A stretch of DNA of 64,000 bases from Pyrinomonadaceae bacterium (GCA_019694395.1 JAIBCC010000024.1:1-64000), one strand, 5' to 3'; shown: positions 42,436 through 52,348, numbered from the stretch's first letter. Notes: generated by a model not told the origin, from the sequence alone. Numbers and translations: made by a program.

Positions 42436-42475
42436 TTTGAATTTTTTCGGGGAAAAACTCATCTCAAAAACTAAC

Positions 42476-43207
42476 TTACAAATCAGAAAATTCACGCAGC
42501 AAATTCATCTTTTCGTTCAAAGCCGAATCAAGCATTTCGCTCGAAAGATCGTCTTGCGGATTTTGCTGCAAAATTTCGGTGTATTCATTGACGACCTGAT
42601 CAATTTCATTCAAATTACGGTCAAAAGCCTCCCGCAAATTGCGATTCCATTGAGTGCGTCGTGCTTCTACCCGCTTGTTCCAATATTCGATTGCGGCTTG
42701 CTGCTCGTGAATCCGTCGCTCACGCGCTTGTTTTGGCGTATCGGCTAAACCAACTTTGCTCAAAACTTTTTCAAAAAGCGTTTGCGACTGATTTGAACCG
42801 TCTGAAATATCACCCGGCTCAGTTGCATTCTTAATTCCAATAAAGGTCAAAAGTGAACTGATAATTGCAATTCCAACAATTGCCGTAGCAATCTGTGAAA
42901 ATGAAAAAGACCAGATTCGATTTTTCTTTTTAATGACTTCCTGTTCTTTTTCTTTGACAATTTCGGGTTTGATCTCAGTTTCGATGATATTGTTGATGCG
43001 GCACCACATTGCTTGTGCATTAGGCGGCATAGTATCTTCGGTCACGCCTTTTTTGTCGCACATTAACAGAATACCCGCAAAATCTTCGTGAAGCTCGGCA
43101 CATTCAGCACAAAGACTCAGATGCGTTTCAAGCTCTGACGCGACTTTTTCTTGAAGTTCACCGTCAATAAACTCACTGAGTAATTCCTGACATTGCTCGC
43201 AGTTCAT
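42476..43207 (-). CDS. Zinc-finger anti-sigma factor
   Basis: 243 residues. N-terminal zf-HC2 (MNCEQCQELLSEFIDGEL... HLSLCAECAELHEDF), with the H-x3-C-x2-C metal site; one membrane helix (FSQIATAIVGIAIISSLLTFIG); then a charged periplasmic coiled coil (RERRIHEQQAAIEYWNKRVEARR). It would bind the ECF sigma factor encoded upstream and release it on envelope signals. Gene order sigma, anti-sigma, two DUF4097 proteins fits a single regulon. Confidence 0.87.
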   Translation of the reverse strand: MNCEQCQELLSEFIDGELQEKVASELETHLSLCAECAELHEDFAGILLMCDKKGVTEDTMPPNAQAMWCRINNIIETEIKPEIVKEKEQEVIKKKNRIWSFSFSQIATAIVGIAIISSLLTFIGIKNATEPGDISDGSNQSQTLFEKVLSKVGLADTPKQARERRIHEQQAAIEYWNKRVEARRTQWNRNLREAFDRNLNEIDQVVNEYTEILQQNPQDDLSSEMLDSALNEKMNLLREFSDL

Positions 43208-43364
43208 CCTTATTCACCCAAAATACAGCTTTAAAAAAGTAGAAAACCCTTTTTCGTTAAAGATTGCCTCAATCGGAGACTCGTAAATTATGATTGTATA
43301 ATTTTGTTTTAAGTTGCCTTGTGGATAATATTTTTTTGCCAATACTACCCTTTCCGCCTGTGTT

Positions 43365-44027
43365 TTACGCTACGCTTTTTTGCTCGATCAGCAATTTTCT
43401 CAGTTTCAGACGTGCTTTATGAAGTTGCGATTTTGATGTCCCGACCGAAAGATTCAGCATCCGTGCAATTTCTTCGTGTTCAAATCCTTCGACATCATGC
43501 AGCATAAAGACGGTTCTGTATCCGTTTGGAAGCTGCGCTACGGCTTTATCCAGAGCAAGCCGGTCAATGATCGGCATTTTATTTTGGTCTTCCGTTCCAC
43601 GCACGATCTGTTCCGGCATTTCGCCGTCTTCGGTAGTTTTTTCGTTTTGCACTCCGCGTTTTCTAAAGTGCATCAAAACCTGATTAACGGTCATCCGGTG
43701 CAGCCAGGTCGAAAATGCCGAATCTCCGCGAAATGAACCGATCTTGCGGAAAAGTTGAATAAAAACTTCTTGCGTTAAATCTTCGGCTTCGGTTCCGCTT
43801 TGCGTCATTCGCAAACAGAGACTATAAGTCCGGCGGTGATAACGATTATAGATCAACTCAAAAGCAGCGACATTTCCGGCAGCGGCTTTACGGGCTAAAT
43901 CAATATCGGATTCATCTGCCTGGGCGGTTTCGGTCTGAGTCGGCGACACAAAAACAGGCGCAACAGTGCTTTGCTCAAATTGAAAAGCGACATCATCTGC
44001 AGTTATAGCTGACGAGGTAATATCCAT
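43365..44027 (-). CDS. ECF-type RNA polymerase sigma factor
   Basis: 220 residues. Region 2 ([20 protein letters not shown]...[17 protein letters not shown]...[18 protein letters not shown]) and region 4 ([45 protein letters not shown]) are complete. ATG 44027 is chosen because AGGAG lies upstream; the in-frame start at 44111 would add 28 residues. A 157-bp gap precedes the anti-sigma gene. Confidence 0.9.
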   Translation of the reverse strand: MDITSSAITADDVAFQFEQSTVAPVFVSPTQTETAQADESDIDLARKAAAGNVAAFELIYNRYHRRTYSLCLRMTQSGTEAEDLTQEVFIQLFRKIGSFRGDSAFSTWLHRMTVNQVLMHFRKRGVQNEKTTEDGEMPEQIVRGTEDQNKMPIIDRLALDKAVAQLPNGYRTVFMLHDVEGFEHEEIARMLNLSVGTSKSQLHKARLKLRKLLIEQKSVA

Positions 44028-44232
44028 ATTTGCTCCTAAAATGCTGTCTGGATGTAAAAATTGCTCTGTGTCTATGATGTTGCACCTCCCAAAATTGGTT
44101 GCTTGACGCAATGGAAAATATTTTAGCCTTAAAAGTTCGATTTAGTAAACAAAAATTCTGCATTTAAAGCAAACATCTGTTTCTATTTACAAAAAATTAC
44201 AGAATATCAGAAAATTATTCCACACTTGGCTC

Positions 44233-44300
44233 AATGATTTTTGATTTTTAATCTTTGATTTTTGGCTCTCTTTTTTACTTTTTACTTTTTACTTTTGCCT
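44233..44300. repeat. Heptamer tracts upstream of the flavoprotein stop
   Basis: TTTTTGA/TTTTTAA/TTTGATT units around 44236-44265, then TTTTTAC repeated three times (44273-44294) reaching into the last codons of the flavoprotein gene. The 261-bp gap 44028-44288 otherwise holds the sigma gene leader and no ORF. Confidence 0.6.
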
Positions 44301-45212
44301 TGTTTCTATTACTTTAGAAACAGTCGCCCCCATTCCGACTGCGCTGCTAATTGTTGGGGCAGCAGGGTTTGCAATATCGCCAATCGCAAAAACATCCATT
44401 GCGCTGGTTTCACAATTTGAATCAATTAAACAATATCCGTTTTTATCAAGTTCGATTTGTCCCCTAAAAAGTTCATTATTCGGCTCAACTCCAATTCTTA
44501 ATAAAAGCGCATCAGTTTGATAAATTTGAGTTTGATTAGTTGTAATTTGTTTTAATTCAATGGCTTCGAGCGATTCATCACCGATTATTTTTGTAATTTC
44601 CATTTCGGTCAAAACTGTAATTTTAGGATTTAGCTTTACTTTTTCGATGAACTCTTCACGGGCACGAAAATTTTTACGGCGATGAATGAGCGTCACTTTC
44701 TCGGCTGTTTCGGCTAAAATCAGGGCATTTTCGACAGCCGCATCTCCGCCGCCGATCACACAAACATTTTTTCCGCGAACTAGTTCGGCATCGCGTTTGC
44801 CGGATCGTAAAATTCCCTTTCCTTGAAATGCTTCTTCGCCTGCGACATTTAATTTTCTGCGTCTGATTCCCGTTGCAATAACTAAAAACTTAGCTGATAA
44901 AATCTTTCCATCTTCAAGCAAAACCGTTTTATTTTTCGTGTCAATTTGTGAAACTTTCGTGTTAGTTTTTATGGACAAATTCCTTTTTTCTATTTGATTT
45001 AGAAAGATTTTTTGCAATTCCCGACCGTTTTCGGCTTCGATTCCGAGGTAGTTTTTGATGGCGTTGTAAGTCCACAAAAGTTGTCCGCCGAGTTCTTTTT
45101 CAGACTCCAGAATCACTGACGATAAACCCAACTCATTGCACCAGAATGCCGCCGAGATTCCAGCTACTCCGCCGCCAATTATTACTACATCAAAGTTCTC
45201 TGAATTTCCCAT
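44289..45212 (-). CDS. Thioredoxin-reductase-like flavoprotein lacking the CxxC
   Basis: 307 residues. Both Rossmann motifs are present: FAD VVIIGGGVAGISAA and NAD(P) VCVIGGGDAAVENA, then the closing motif VFAIGDIANPAAP. The redox CxxC of thioredoxin reductase, expected after GKGI near residue 135, is replaced by RSGKRDA. It may therefore be a ferredoxin/flavodoxin-NADP reductase of the TrxR-like type or another NAD(P)H-dependent oxidoreductase. Stands alone between the sigma operon and the chemosensory cluster. Confidence 0.8.
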   Translation of the reverse strand: MGNSENFDVVIIGGGVAGISAAFWCNELGLSSVILESEKELGGQLLWTYNAIKNYLGIEAENGRELQKIFLNQIEKRNLSIKTNTKVSQIDTKNKTVLLEDGKILSAKFLVIATGIRRRKLNVAGEEAFQGKGILRSGKRDAELVRGKNVCVIGGGDAAVENALILAETAEKVTLIHRRKNFRAREEFIEKVKLNPKITVLTEMEITKIIGDESLEAIELKQITTNQTQIYQTDALLLRIGVEPNNELFRGQIELDKNGYCLIDSNCETSAMDVFAIGDIANPAAPTISSAVGMGATVSKVIETRQK

Positions 45213-45653
45213 AAATTTCGCACTAAGAAAATTAATAATCGAAAATTAAAAATTGAAAATTCCTGTGGTCTGATTTTTGCACTAATTCTGATCAGGATTC
45301 AACCTCGCTCCGAACGTGCGAAACGAAATCCTCCTGTTTTTTCTTTTATTTATGCTCAAAAATGACCTCTTTGCGGGACAAAAGTTACCATTTTTTGTCA
45401 TTGCGCCTTTACCGTTTTTTGTCACTTTTGAGACTTTTTGACAATTTACAGATTCGTTGAAATTGAGCAATTCTTACGTTTTCGCTTTTTTTTTTATAGT
45501 AGTTTCGACTTAATAAGTAAAGCTACTTACATTAATTCTCTATGGCATTTTGCTTGCTAACTTTTAATGAGGGATTTATAAAACGGGTCTCGATAGTTTT
45601 GTAAATCAACTTGAAACTTCAATTAGAAATTCTTTTCTTTTACCGCCAAAAAT
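45213..45653. other. 441-bp spacer with repeats, no gene
   Basis: Contains AATCGAA/AATTAAA/AATTGAA/AATTCC heptamers (45237-45262), two direct repeats of TTACC(A/G)TTTTTTGTCA(T/C)T (45385-45402 and 45409-45427), and AT-rich leader sequence before the chemosensory operon. A 62-codon minus-strand ORF (45282-45470) spans these repeats but looks like chance. The direct repeats could be binding sites for a regulator of the cluster at 45654. Confidence 0.45.
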
Positions 45654-48443
45654 ATGAAACTAGAACTTGATATTCAATCCGCGCATAATCAATCCGCGAA
45701 CCAAAATTCTGTCAATTCAAATGGTTTTGATGCCAATCATACCGAAGAGGTTAAAAAACTTCTCCGTTCCGGCATCAATGCTGCCAAAGAAGGTAATCGT
45801 GCCGAAGCCCGTTTAACTCTTTTGCAAGTCACCGAAGCGGACCCCAATAATGAAACGGCTTGGCTATGGCTGGCTTCGATCAGTGAATACCCTGAGGAAC
45901 TTTTGGTTTTTCTGCAAAATGTTTTGAAAATAAACCCTGAGAACGAACGTGCTCTCGAATGGTCAAAACAAACTAAATCATTACTGTCTAAAACCTTTGT
46001 CCAACGCGGTATAGATGCCTCTCACCAAGGTCAAAAAGAATTTGCCAAACAATGCTTTTTACAAGCCATTGTTCACGATGTCCAAAATGAAATGGCTTGG
46101 CTATGGCTGGCTTCTTCAACAGAATCGGTTGAGGAAAAATGTTCACATCTGCAAAAAGTTTTGAATATCAACCCCGAAAATGAAACAGCTCTCTCATCCC
46201 TTAAATCAGTTAAAAATCAATTGGCGCAGCCTTTTTTGAAAAAAGCCAATTCGGCAGCTATCGCCGGAGATCACGAAACCGCACGGCAAAATCTTGAAGA
46301 AGTAATGAAGCATTCGCCGGAGATGGAAGATGCGTGGATTCTCAAAGCCTATTTAGCTCAGGATTTCTATGAAAAAATTGCCTGTTATGAGAAAGCGTTG
46401 GAAATCAATCCTGAACACGACGCAGCCCATGCAGGATTGGCTTCGTTAAAAGCACTTGTTTCAAAAAGCGGAGCTAAACCGCAAGAAGTAGTTGAAGAAA
46501 AGGTCGAACAAGAAGTAGTTGAAGAAAAGGTTGAAAAGGCTGTAGCGGAAACAGACCAAGAACCCGAAAATCTTCTTGAAACTCCTCACGATGAAGTTGC
46601 CGAAGTCGAAAATTCTCATAATGAACCGGTTGAACTTTTCTCTGAGGTCTTTGATGCTCCAACAGGCGAACTCGATCAGGAAGTAATGCAGCAAGTTCAA
46701 CAGGAAGAATTTGGTTCAAAAGTGATTCAAGACGAAGAAGAATTTGCCGCTGAAGCAGAAACTCAACAAACCGATTCTCAAGTGGCGGAAGAATCTGTTG
46801 AGGTAGAAAACAAATTTGAAACAGAAGAAGAAAAAGTAGTCGAAGAAGAAGCTCAAACTCAAGTTTTTGAAGAATCTGAACCGACCCAAGAAGTTTCGTT
46901 CCAAACCGAAGAAGCCGGCGAGGTTGTTGAAGAAGTTGCTCAGCCGGAAGTTTCTGAAAATGAAGAAGTCGAAGCACAAGCTGAAGCACAGGAAGAATTA
47001 AACGCTGACTCACAAACTGAGGTTCCTACCTCTTTTGAAGAATCAGTTGAAGCTGAAAAGGCTCCAGATTTTGAACCTGAAACTCAGGTTATCGAAGAAC
47101 AAACAGTTGAAGTAGTTCAGGAATCAGTTGAGCAACAAGCAGCCGAAGAAAATCAAGAACCGATTGAAGAATCTCAAAAAAGTTTTGTCGAACACTTAAA
47201 TTATTATCAACCGGAAGAAAATGTTGCGGCTGAAGAAGTCGTCCAAACGGAAGAATATGTTCAAGAATATGCTCAATCCGAAGAGACAGATCAAAATGAA
47301 GTAGTTCCTCAAAATGAAGAAGTATATGAAATGAAAGACTTTCAGGACTTCTCCCAACATGAGACAGATGTTCAGGAAGAAGCTGAACCAGAGGTTGAAC
47401 AGACGGTTGAATATCAAACTGAACAACCCGTTGAATATCAGACGGAATATCCATCAACTAACGGAGTCGGAACTTTCACCCAAGCTGAAACATTTGCAGA
47501 TTATCAACAACCGACGGTTGAATTTTCTTACCAAAATGCGGCTTCTTATACTGATCCGACCGCAGAAACTTTAACCTCCTACGCACCTCAGGAAACTGTC
47601 GCACCTCAGCCGAATTATTTTGCCGAAGAAGAATCTCAGGTAGAAGAAAAGGTGCAAGAAGTGATGGAATCTGTTTCAGTTCCGCTTTCAGAAACACAAG
47701 TTGAACCGGCTCTGTGTCCGTTTTGTTCTTTTGAAAATGAACCTCAAGCCGTAACCTGCAATTCTTGTCAGGCAATGCTTTCACTTTCAGATTTGGAAAT
47801 GTTACTGGCACATCAAAATGCTAATCAAAATGTAATGCTCCAAGCCATTGAAAGAATGGAAGTCGAAAAAGACATTACGGAACTCAATGCCGATGAATTA
47901 AGGAATTTAGGTTTAGCACATCTTAATGCTCATAATTTGCGGAAAGGTTTTTCTTATCTTCAAGAAGCATCTCAGCTTAATCCGAACGATGTAGTTCTCA
48001 GTTCAAAGGTCAATTTTCTGGCAATCCGCTTGAGCGAGATCGAAGAATATGACCAAAAGGCTCAGGAAAATCCGGTGCAAAGCCGCACAATTATGGTGGT
48101 TGATGATAGTCCGACCGTTCGTAAATTGATCACCGGCAAGCTCGAAAAATGCGGACATTCAGTGGTTTCGGCAGTTGACGGAATGGATGCGCTCGCCAAA
48201 ATCAACGAAGTTATTCCTGATCTGGTTCTGCTCGACATTACGATGCCGCGTCTGGATGGTTATCAAGTCTGCAAATTGATCAGAAATAACGAAATCACCA
48301 AAGATATTCCGGTTGTGATGATTTCCGGTAAAGACGGATTTTTCGACAAAGTTCGCGGAAGAATGGCAGGTTCGACAGGTTATATCACAAAACCTTTCGG
48401 TCCTGACACTTTAATGAAAACCATCGAAACTTATCTCGCTTAA
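45654..48443 (+). CDS. Large TPR / acidic / zinc-ribbon / receiver protein
   Basis: 929 residues. TPR region at about 25-240 (repeated EMAWLWLASS motifs), a long Glu/Val/Gln-rich low-complexity part (about 270-670), a zinc ribbon CPFCSF...CNSCQA (about 687-705), a second short TPR part (740-800) and a C-terminal receiver domain with phospho-acceptor Asp861 (LVLLDITMPRLDGY) and DDSPTVRK, TKPFGPD. It resembles PilG/PatA-type regulators with an unusual spacer. It heads the chemosensory operon; phosphorylation by the CheA at 52349 is likely. Confidence 0.85.
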   Translation: MKLELDIQSAHNQSANQNSVNSNGFDANHTEEVKKLLRSGINAAKEGNRAEARLTLLQVTEADPNNETAWLWLASISEYPEELLVFLQNVLKINPENERALEWSKQTKSLLSKTFVQRGIDASHQGQKEFAKQCFLQAIVHDVQNEMAWLWLASSTESVEEKCSHLQKVLNINPENETALSSLKSVKNQLAQPFLKKANSAAIAGDHETARQNLEEVMKHSPEMEDAWILKAYLAQDFYEKIACYEKALEINPEHDAAHAGLASLKALVSKSGAKPQEVVEEKVEQEVVEEKVEKAVAETDQEPENLLETPHDEVAEVENSHNEPVELFSEVFDAPTGELDQEVMQQVQQEEFGSKVIQDEEEFAAEAETQQTDSQVAEESVEVENKFETEEEKVVEEEAQTQVFEESEPTQEVSFQTEEAGEVVEEVAQPEVSENEEVEAQAEAQEELNADSQTEVPTSFEESVEAEKAPDFEPETQVIEEQTVEVVQESVEQQAAEENQEPIEESQKSFVEHLNYYQPEENVAAEEVVQTEEYVQEYAQSEETDQNEVVPQNEEVYEMKDFQDFSQHETDVQEEAEPEVEQTVEYQTEQPVEYQTEYPSTNGVGTFTQAETFADYQQPTVEFSYQNAASYTDPTAETLTSYAPQETVAPQPNYFAEEESQVEEKVQEVMESVSVPLSETQVEPALCPFCSFENEPQAVTCNSCQAMLSLSDLEMLLAHQNANQNVMLQAIERMEVEKDITELNADELRNLGLAHLNAHNLRKGFSYLQEASQLNPNDVVLSSKVNFLAIRLSEIEEYDQKAQENPVQSRTIMVVDDSPTVRKLITGKLEKCGHSVVSAVDGMDALAKINEVIPDLVLLDITMPRLDGYQVCKLIRNNEITKDIPVVMISGKDGFFDKVRGRMAGSTGYITKPFGPDTLMKTIETYLA

Positions 48444-48470
48444 TGAATTGTTGATTTAGTTAAACAAGAC

Positions 48471-48498
48471 TCGTTGCGCGAAAATTCTCGTGCAACGA
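48471..48498 (+). promoter_or_regulatory. Hairpin between the receiver gene and cheW
   Basis: TCGTTGC (48471-48477) and GCAACGA (48492-48498) pair with a 14-base loop. No T run follows directly, so it is more likely an mRNA processing or attenuation structure than a full terminator. Confidence 0.4.
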
Positions 48499-48516
48499 AT
48501 TCTTATTTAATCAAAT

Positions 48517-49092
48517 ATGGAAGAAGAAAATATTTTAACTGACGAAATTCTGCTCGAAACCGATGATTTAGGTGAAATTGACTTCTCCTCACTTTTGGAT
48601 TTATCAAACCCACTCCAATTTTTAGCTGAAAAAAATAAAGCTTCTGAGGGTGAAAAGTATGTAGTTTTTCACTTGGACGAAAAACAATATGCCATCAACT
48701 CAAAAGCAATTTCTGAAGTTGCACCTTCCCTTCCTGTTACCGCACTGCCCAATGTTCCCGATTGGTTTTTAGGAATTGCAAATCTGCGCGGCGAAATTAT
48801 TTCTGTTATAGACTTACGGAAACTTTGGAAAAAAGACACAACTACCCCCAATAAAACCAGACTTATTGTTTTTCATTCTCAAAAACACGAAACGTCAATC
48901 GCTTTTGTAGTTGATAAATTGAATGAAATGGTCACGCTTACTGCCAAAGACATTAATTTTTCCGCTGCTGATTTTGAAGACTCATTTCCCACTTTTTTTG
49001 GCAAAGCTGAATTTAAATCACACCCGCTTTATTTGTTAGATATTGATAATATCTTGTCCTCATTGACTTTAGCTGATTCAAAGTCAATTTGA
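48517..49092 (+). CDS. CheW-like coupling protein
   Basis: 191 residues. The CheW domain spans about 45-185: YVVFHLDEKQYAINSKAISEV, LPNVPDWFLGIANLRGEIISVIDLRKLW, then ETSIAFVVDKLNEMVTL. An acidic N-terminal tail of 45 residues precedes it. It links receptors to the kinase. PilI-like by position between the PilG-like regulator and the PilJ-like receptors. Confidence 0.9.
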   Translation: MEEENILTDEILLETDDLGEIDFSSLLDLSNPLQFLAEKNKASEGEKYVVFHLDEKQYAINSKAISEVAPSLPVTALPNVPDWFLGIANLRGEIISVIDLRKLWKKDTTTPNKTRLIVFHSQKHETSIAFVVDKLNEMVTLTAKDINFSAADFEDSFPTFFGKAEFKSHPLYLLDIDNILSSLTLADSKSI

Positions 49093-49118
49093 AACAGCGC
49101 TGATTTTTCGGAGAAAAT

Positions 49119-50720
49119 ATGGCGACAAAATTTAACAATTCTCTTTCCAATTCGCTGAAAGGAAAGATTTGGTTAGCAACAACCGCATTAGCCTTTTTTA
49201 TCTGCACTTTTGGAATTCTTTCGTATTTATTGACTTCATTTTTGGTCAATGACACCTTTTACCCGGTCGTTATTCCCTTTTTACTCATCACTTTAACTGT
49301 GGTTGGTTTTGGCTGGTGGATCTCAAACGAAGTAGTTAATCCGGTTGAAAGAGTTTCGTTGGTAGCTAAAAGTCTGGAACGCGGCACTTCAACCTCGATT
49401 CCGAAAACAACCGGCTCAAATGAAACTGATGATCTATTGCAAACTCTTTACCGAATCAGCCAACAGGCTCAAAAACTTGTGGATTTGATGGAAGAAGTGT
49501 CTCAGGGAAATCTTGATGTTTCGACTGCGACAATTGCCGGTTCTGATCGTATTAGCGGAACTTTTCAAAAATTATTGACCAAAGTTTCAGAATCAATTCA
49601 CGCTAAACAAGACCTCGAAAGGCTTGAATCAGGAATTGATCGTTTGACGAATGATGTTGCCGCGGTTTACCAAAATAATCTGAACTTGGTCATCAATGCG
49701 GAAACGGAAGAAACCGCCAAAATTTCCAACGCCTTTTCGCATTTATTGGAACAACTCCGTGAAACAGTTTCGCAAGTCAAACTTTCGACTTCGCAAACCC
49801 AAAACTCATCGGTTGAAGCCCAACGGCATTTGCAGATTGTCATTCAAAAGTATGAAAGCCGCGTGCAAGAAATGAATCAGGCTTCGATAGTTTTGAAGAA
49901 AATGCCGCAGCTTATTCAAAAGATTTCCGAAGAAATTTCGCAGTCCGCCTTTTCTGCCACTCAATCAATTGAAAAAGCCAGAAACGGTGCCAATATTGCT
50001 CAAGCCAATTTAAATGCGGTTACTCAACTTCGTAAACAAATTCACGAATCCATCAAACGAACCCAAAAACTTAATGAAAGTTCGCAGGAAATCGCCAAAA
50101 TTGCCAAAACCGTTGAAGATTTAGCGTTGCGAACCAATATGGTCGCGCTCAATGCTTCGATTCAGGCTGCCGAACTCAATGAACAAGGACGCGGATTTGC
50201 CATCGTTTCCGAGGAAGTTGAACATCTGGCAGAACGCGCTAACCAAACCAATAAACATATTTCAAATCTTAATAAATCAATTCAAACCGAAATCAATAAT
50301 GTCGAAAACACTTTGGAAACAACTATCAGCGAAGTTGCCAATTTATCGAGATTTGCCATTGAAACCGGAAAATTGATCGAAGAACTAGAAAGATATGTCA
50401 GTCAATTTTTGACCTTGCAGGAACAGATCATCGGTCACACCCGTGAGCAAACGGATGATACCGAAAATGCTTTTCAAGTTTTTGTCGACTCAATTTCTGA
50501 AACTGAAAAATCAATTACCAATCTCAAAGAATCAGCGCGGAATGTTGAAAAGATCAGCAATTCGGTGGATAGTCTGCAAAACTCCGTTTCACATTTCACC
50601 ACTGCACAGCATTCTTTTCAATCTTTAACCACGCCGGTTCCAATGATAGATTCATTGCCGATGATGGATTCCGTTAGTTCAGCGGATTCAACCGAAAACG
50701 AATACGTTTCAAAATTTTAG
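49119..50720 (+). CDS. PilJ-like methyl-accepting chemoreceptor
   Basis: 533 residues. Two membrane helices near the N-terminus (about 17-38 and 43-60) with little or no periplasmic domain, a HAMP-like linker, then the cytoplasmic signalling hairpin whose tip reads LNASIQAAELNEQGRGFAIVSEEV, a variant of the MCP tip. Such short receptors sense internal or membrane signals. A second receptor of similar design follows by 15 bp. Confidence 0.88.
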   Translation: MATKFNNSLSNSLKGKIWLATTALAFFICTFGILSYLLTSFLVNDTFYPVVIPFLLITLTVVGFGWWISNEVVNPVERVSLVAKSLERGTSTSIPKTTGSNETDDLLQTLYRISQQAQKLVDLMEEVSQGNLDVSTATIAGSDRISGTFQKLLTKVSESIHAKQDLERLESGIDRLTNDVAAVYQNNLNLVINAETEETAKISNAFSHLLEQLRETVSQVKLSTSQTQNSSVEAQRHLQIVIQKYESRVQEMNQASIVLKKMPQLIQKISEEISQSAFSATQSIEKARNGANIAQANLNAVTQLRKQIHESIKRTQKLNESSQEIAKIAKTVEDLALRTNMVALNASIQAAELNEQGRGFAIVSEEVEHLAERANQTNKHISNLNKSIQTEINNVENTLETTISEVANLSRFAIETGKLIEELERYVSQFLTLQEQIIGHTREQTDDTENAFQVFVDSISETEKSITNLKESARNVEKISNSVDSLQNSVSHFTTAQHSFQSLTTPVPMIDSLPMMDSVSSADSTENEYVSKF

Positions 50721-50735
50721 AGAAGGAAATAATTT

Positions 50736-52271
50736 ATGCAAAAGTCATTTTTACAAAGCCTTTTAATTAAAGTTGCATCGCTCTTCTCAGTCATTTTTTT
50801 AGTGGTCGGGCTGATTTTTCTCTATTCTTCGTTTTTTGGTATTGAAACCAATACCAAGCTCGGATTGGTGCTGACGACCTTGGGCGGAGTAACAGCCTTT
50901 TTGATCATTGCGATTATGAATTTTTCGCTGTCCTCGGTTCAAAACGAATTAAAAGAATCAACGATGTTTGCTCACCAAATTTCCCAGGGCGATTTTGCTG
51001 AAGATTTACTGGAAGAAGATTTTGATGAACGCCGAGAAGAACTCAAGTTTCTTCTGCAAAATATTGCGCGGTATCTTAAAGAAAAATCTGCCGTAGCTGA
51101 CCAAATTGCGATGGGAAATTTATCGGCGGAAATTGAATTGCGTTCCGAAGGCGATGTATTCGGAAAATCTTTTCAAAATATGATCAACAATCTCCGCACC
51201 ATCGTTCAAACTGAAGAAAAGCGCGACAGTCTGCAAAAATCAATTTTGAAACTGTTGGAAGAAGTAACCGAAGTTGCCTCCGGCGATCTAACCGTTCAGG
51301 CGCAATCAACTTCTGAAATTACCGGCGAAATTGCGGAAGCATTTAACTTTATGACAACTGAACTTCGTTCGTTGATCGGACAGGTCAAAGAAGTTACTTT
51401 CCAGGTCAGTAATTCTGCTAAAGCAATCAACGACACTACTGAACAGCTTGCACGCGGCAGCGAAGCTCAGGCATCACAAATTTCGCGGATGACCCTGACC
51501 ATTTCAAATATGGCGATGCAGGTGCAGGAAGTTTCGGACAATGCCGCACTTTCAGCACACGTCGCAGGTGAATCTCTAAGCAATGCCCGTTATGGTTCAC
51601 AGGCTGTCCAAGATAACATCAGCGCAATGAATTCAATCCGTAATCAGGTGCAGGAAACAGCTAAACGGATCAAAAAACTCGGGGAACGGTCACAGGAAAT
51701 CAGTCAGATCGTGCAATTGATTGACGACCTCTCAGACCGCACAAGTTTGCTGGCTCTGAACGCATCGCTCCAAGCTGCTGCCGCCGGAGAAGCCGGACGC
51801 GGATTTGCCGTCGTTGCCGAAGAAGTTGAAAGATTAGCCGAACGTTCAAACCGACTGACTCAACAGATTTCGAGTCTGACTCAGACAATTCAGATCGAAA
51901 CCAAAGACGTGGTGGCTTCGATGGAAGAAACCATTCACGAAGTTGTGGTCGGTTCAACGCTGGCGGATAAAGCCGGACAAGCTCTGATCGAAATTGAACA
52001 GGTTTCGCAACGATTGGCGGAACTCATTCAATCAATTTCGGAATCTGCCAAAAAACAAGCCCTTAACTCGGAAGATATTTCGCAAGTTATGACCAATATT
52101 TCCAAAGTTACCGAACTGGTCAATGTTGGTTCAAAACGTGCTGCCGATTCAGTTAAAATGCTGGTTCTACTTTCGGATGAGCTACGCGGTTCAGTTGCTC
52201 CATTCAAACTACCTGCCGAAAATAAACTGCGCCGCAGTTTAAGTGACTCAGCACAATTCTATATAAATTAG
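50736..52271 (+). CDS. PilJ-like methyl-accepting chemoreceptor, second copy
   Basis: 511 residues: two helices (about 9-31 and 38-60), a HAMP-like region and the hairpin tip [31 protein letters not shown], close to the PilJ consensus. AAGGA lies before the ATG. The two receptors could form mixed arrays. A heptamer inverted repeat follows its stop. Confidence 0.9.
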   Translation: MQKSFLQSLLIKVASLFSVIFLVVGLIFLYSSFFGIETNTKLGLVLTTLGGVTAFLIIAIMNFSLSSVQNELKESTMFAHQISQGDFAEDLLEEDFDERREELKFLLQNIARYLKEKSAVADQIAMGNLSAEIELRSEGDVFGKSFQNMINNLRTIVQTEEKRDSLQKSILKLLEEVTEVASGDLTVQAQSTSEITGEIAEAFNFMTTELRSLIGQVKEVTFQVSNSAKAINDTTEQLARGSEAQASQISRMTLTISNMAMQVQEVSDNAALSAHVAGESLSNARYGSQAVQDNISAMNSIRNQVQETAKRIKKLGERSQEISQIVQLIDDLSDRTSLLALNASLQAAAAGEAGRGFAVVAEEVERLAERSNRLTQQISSLTQTIQIETKDVVASMEETIHEVVVGSTLADKAGQALIEIEQVSQRLAELIQSISESAKKQALNSEDISQVMTNISKVTELVNVGSKRAADSVKMLVLLSDELRGSVAPFKLPAENKLRRSLSDSAQFYIN

Positions 52272-52342
52272 TCAAAAGTCAAAGGTCAAAAGTCCAACGG
52301 CAATCGAACAGACTTTCGACCTTCGACCTTTAGACTTCAGAC
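52271..52342. repeat. Heptamer tract with inverted arms before cheA
   Basis: Left: GTCAAAA, GTCAAAG, GTCAAAA, GTCC (52271-52295). Right: GACTTTC, GACCTTC, GACCTTT, AGACTTC, AGAC (52311-52342), complementary to the left. It separates the second receptor from the kinase gene, which starts 7 bp later without a clear ribosome-binding site. Confidence 0.75.
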
Positions 52343-52348
52343 AAAAAA

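Noticed and set aside
45282..45470. 62-codon minus-strand ORF in the spacer before the chemosensory operon
   Set aside because: It covers the direct repeats, has no ribosome-binding site and reads as repeat translation.
46461..47811. Minus-strand ORFs rich in Leu and Phe, up to 179 residues
   Set aside because: They are the antisense of the Glu/Gln/Val-rich repeats of the 929-residue regulator; composition is a by-product.
26538..52342. CRISPR array
   Set aside because: The tandem repeats have units of only 7 bp with no unique spacers, and no cas genes are present.
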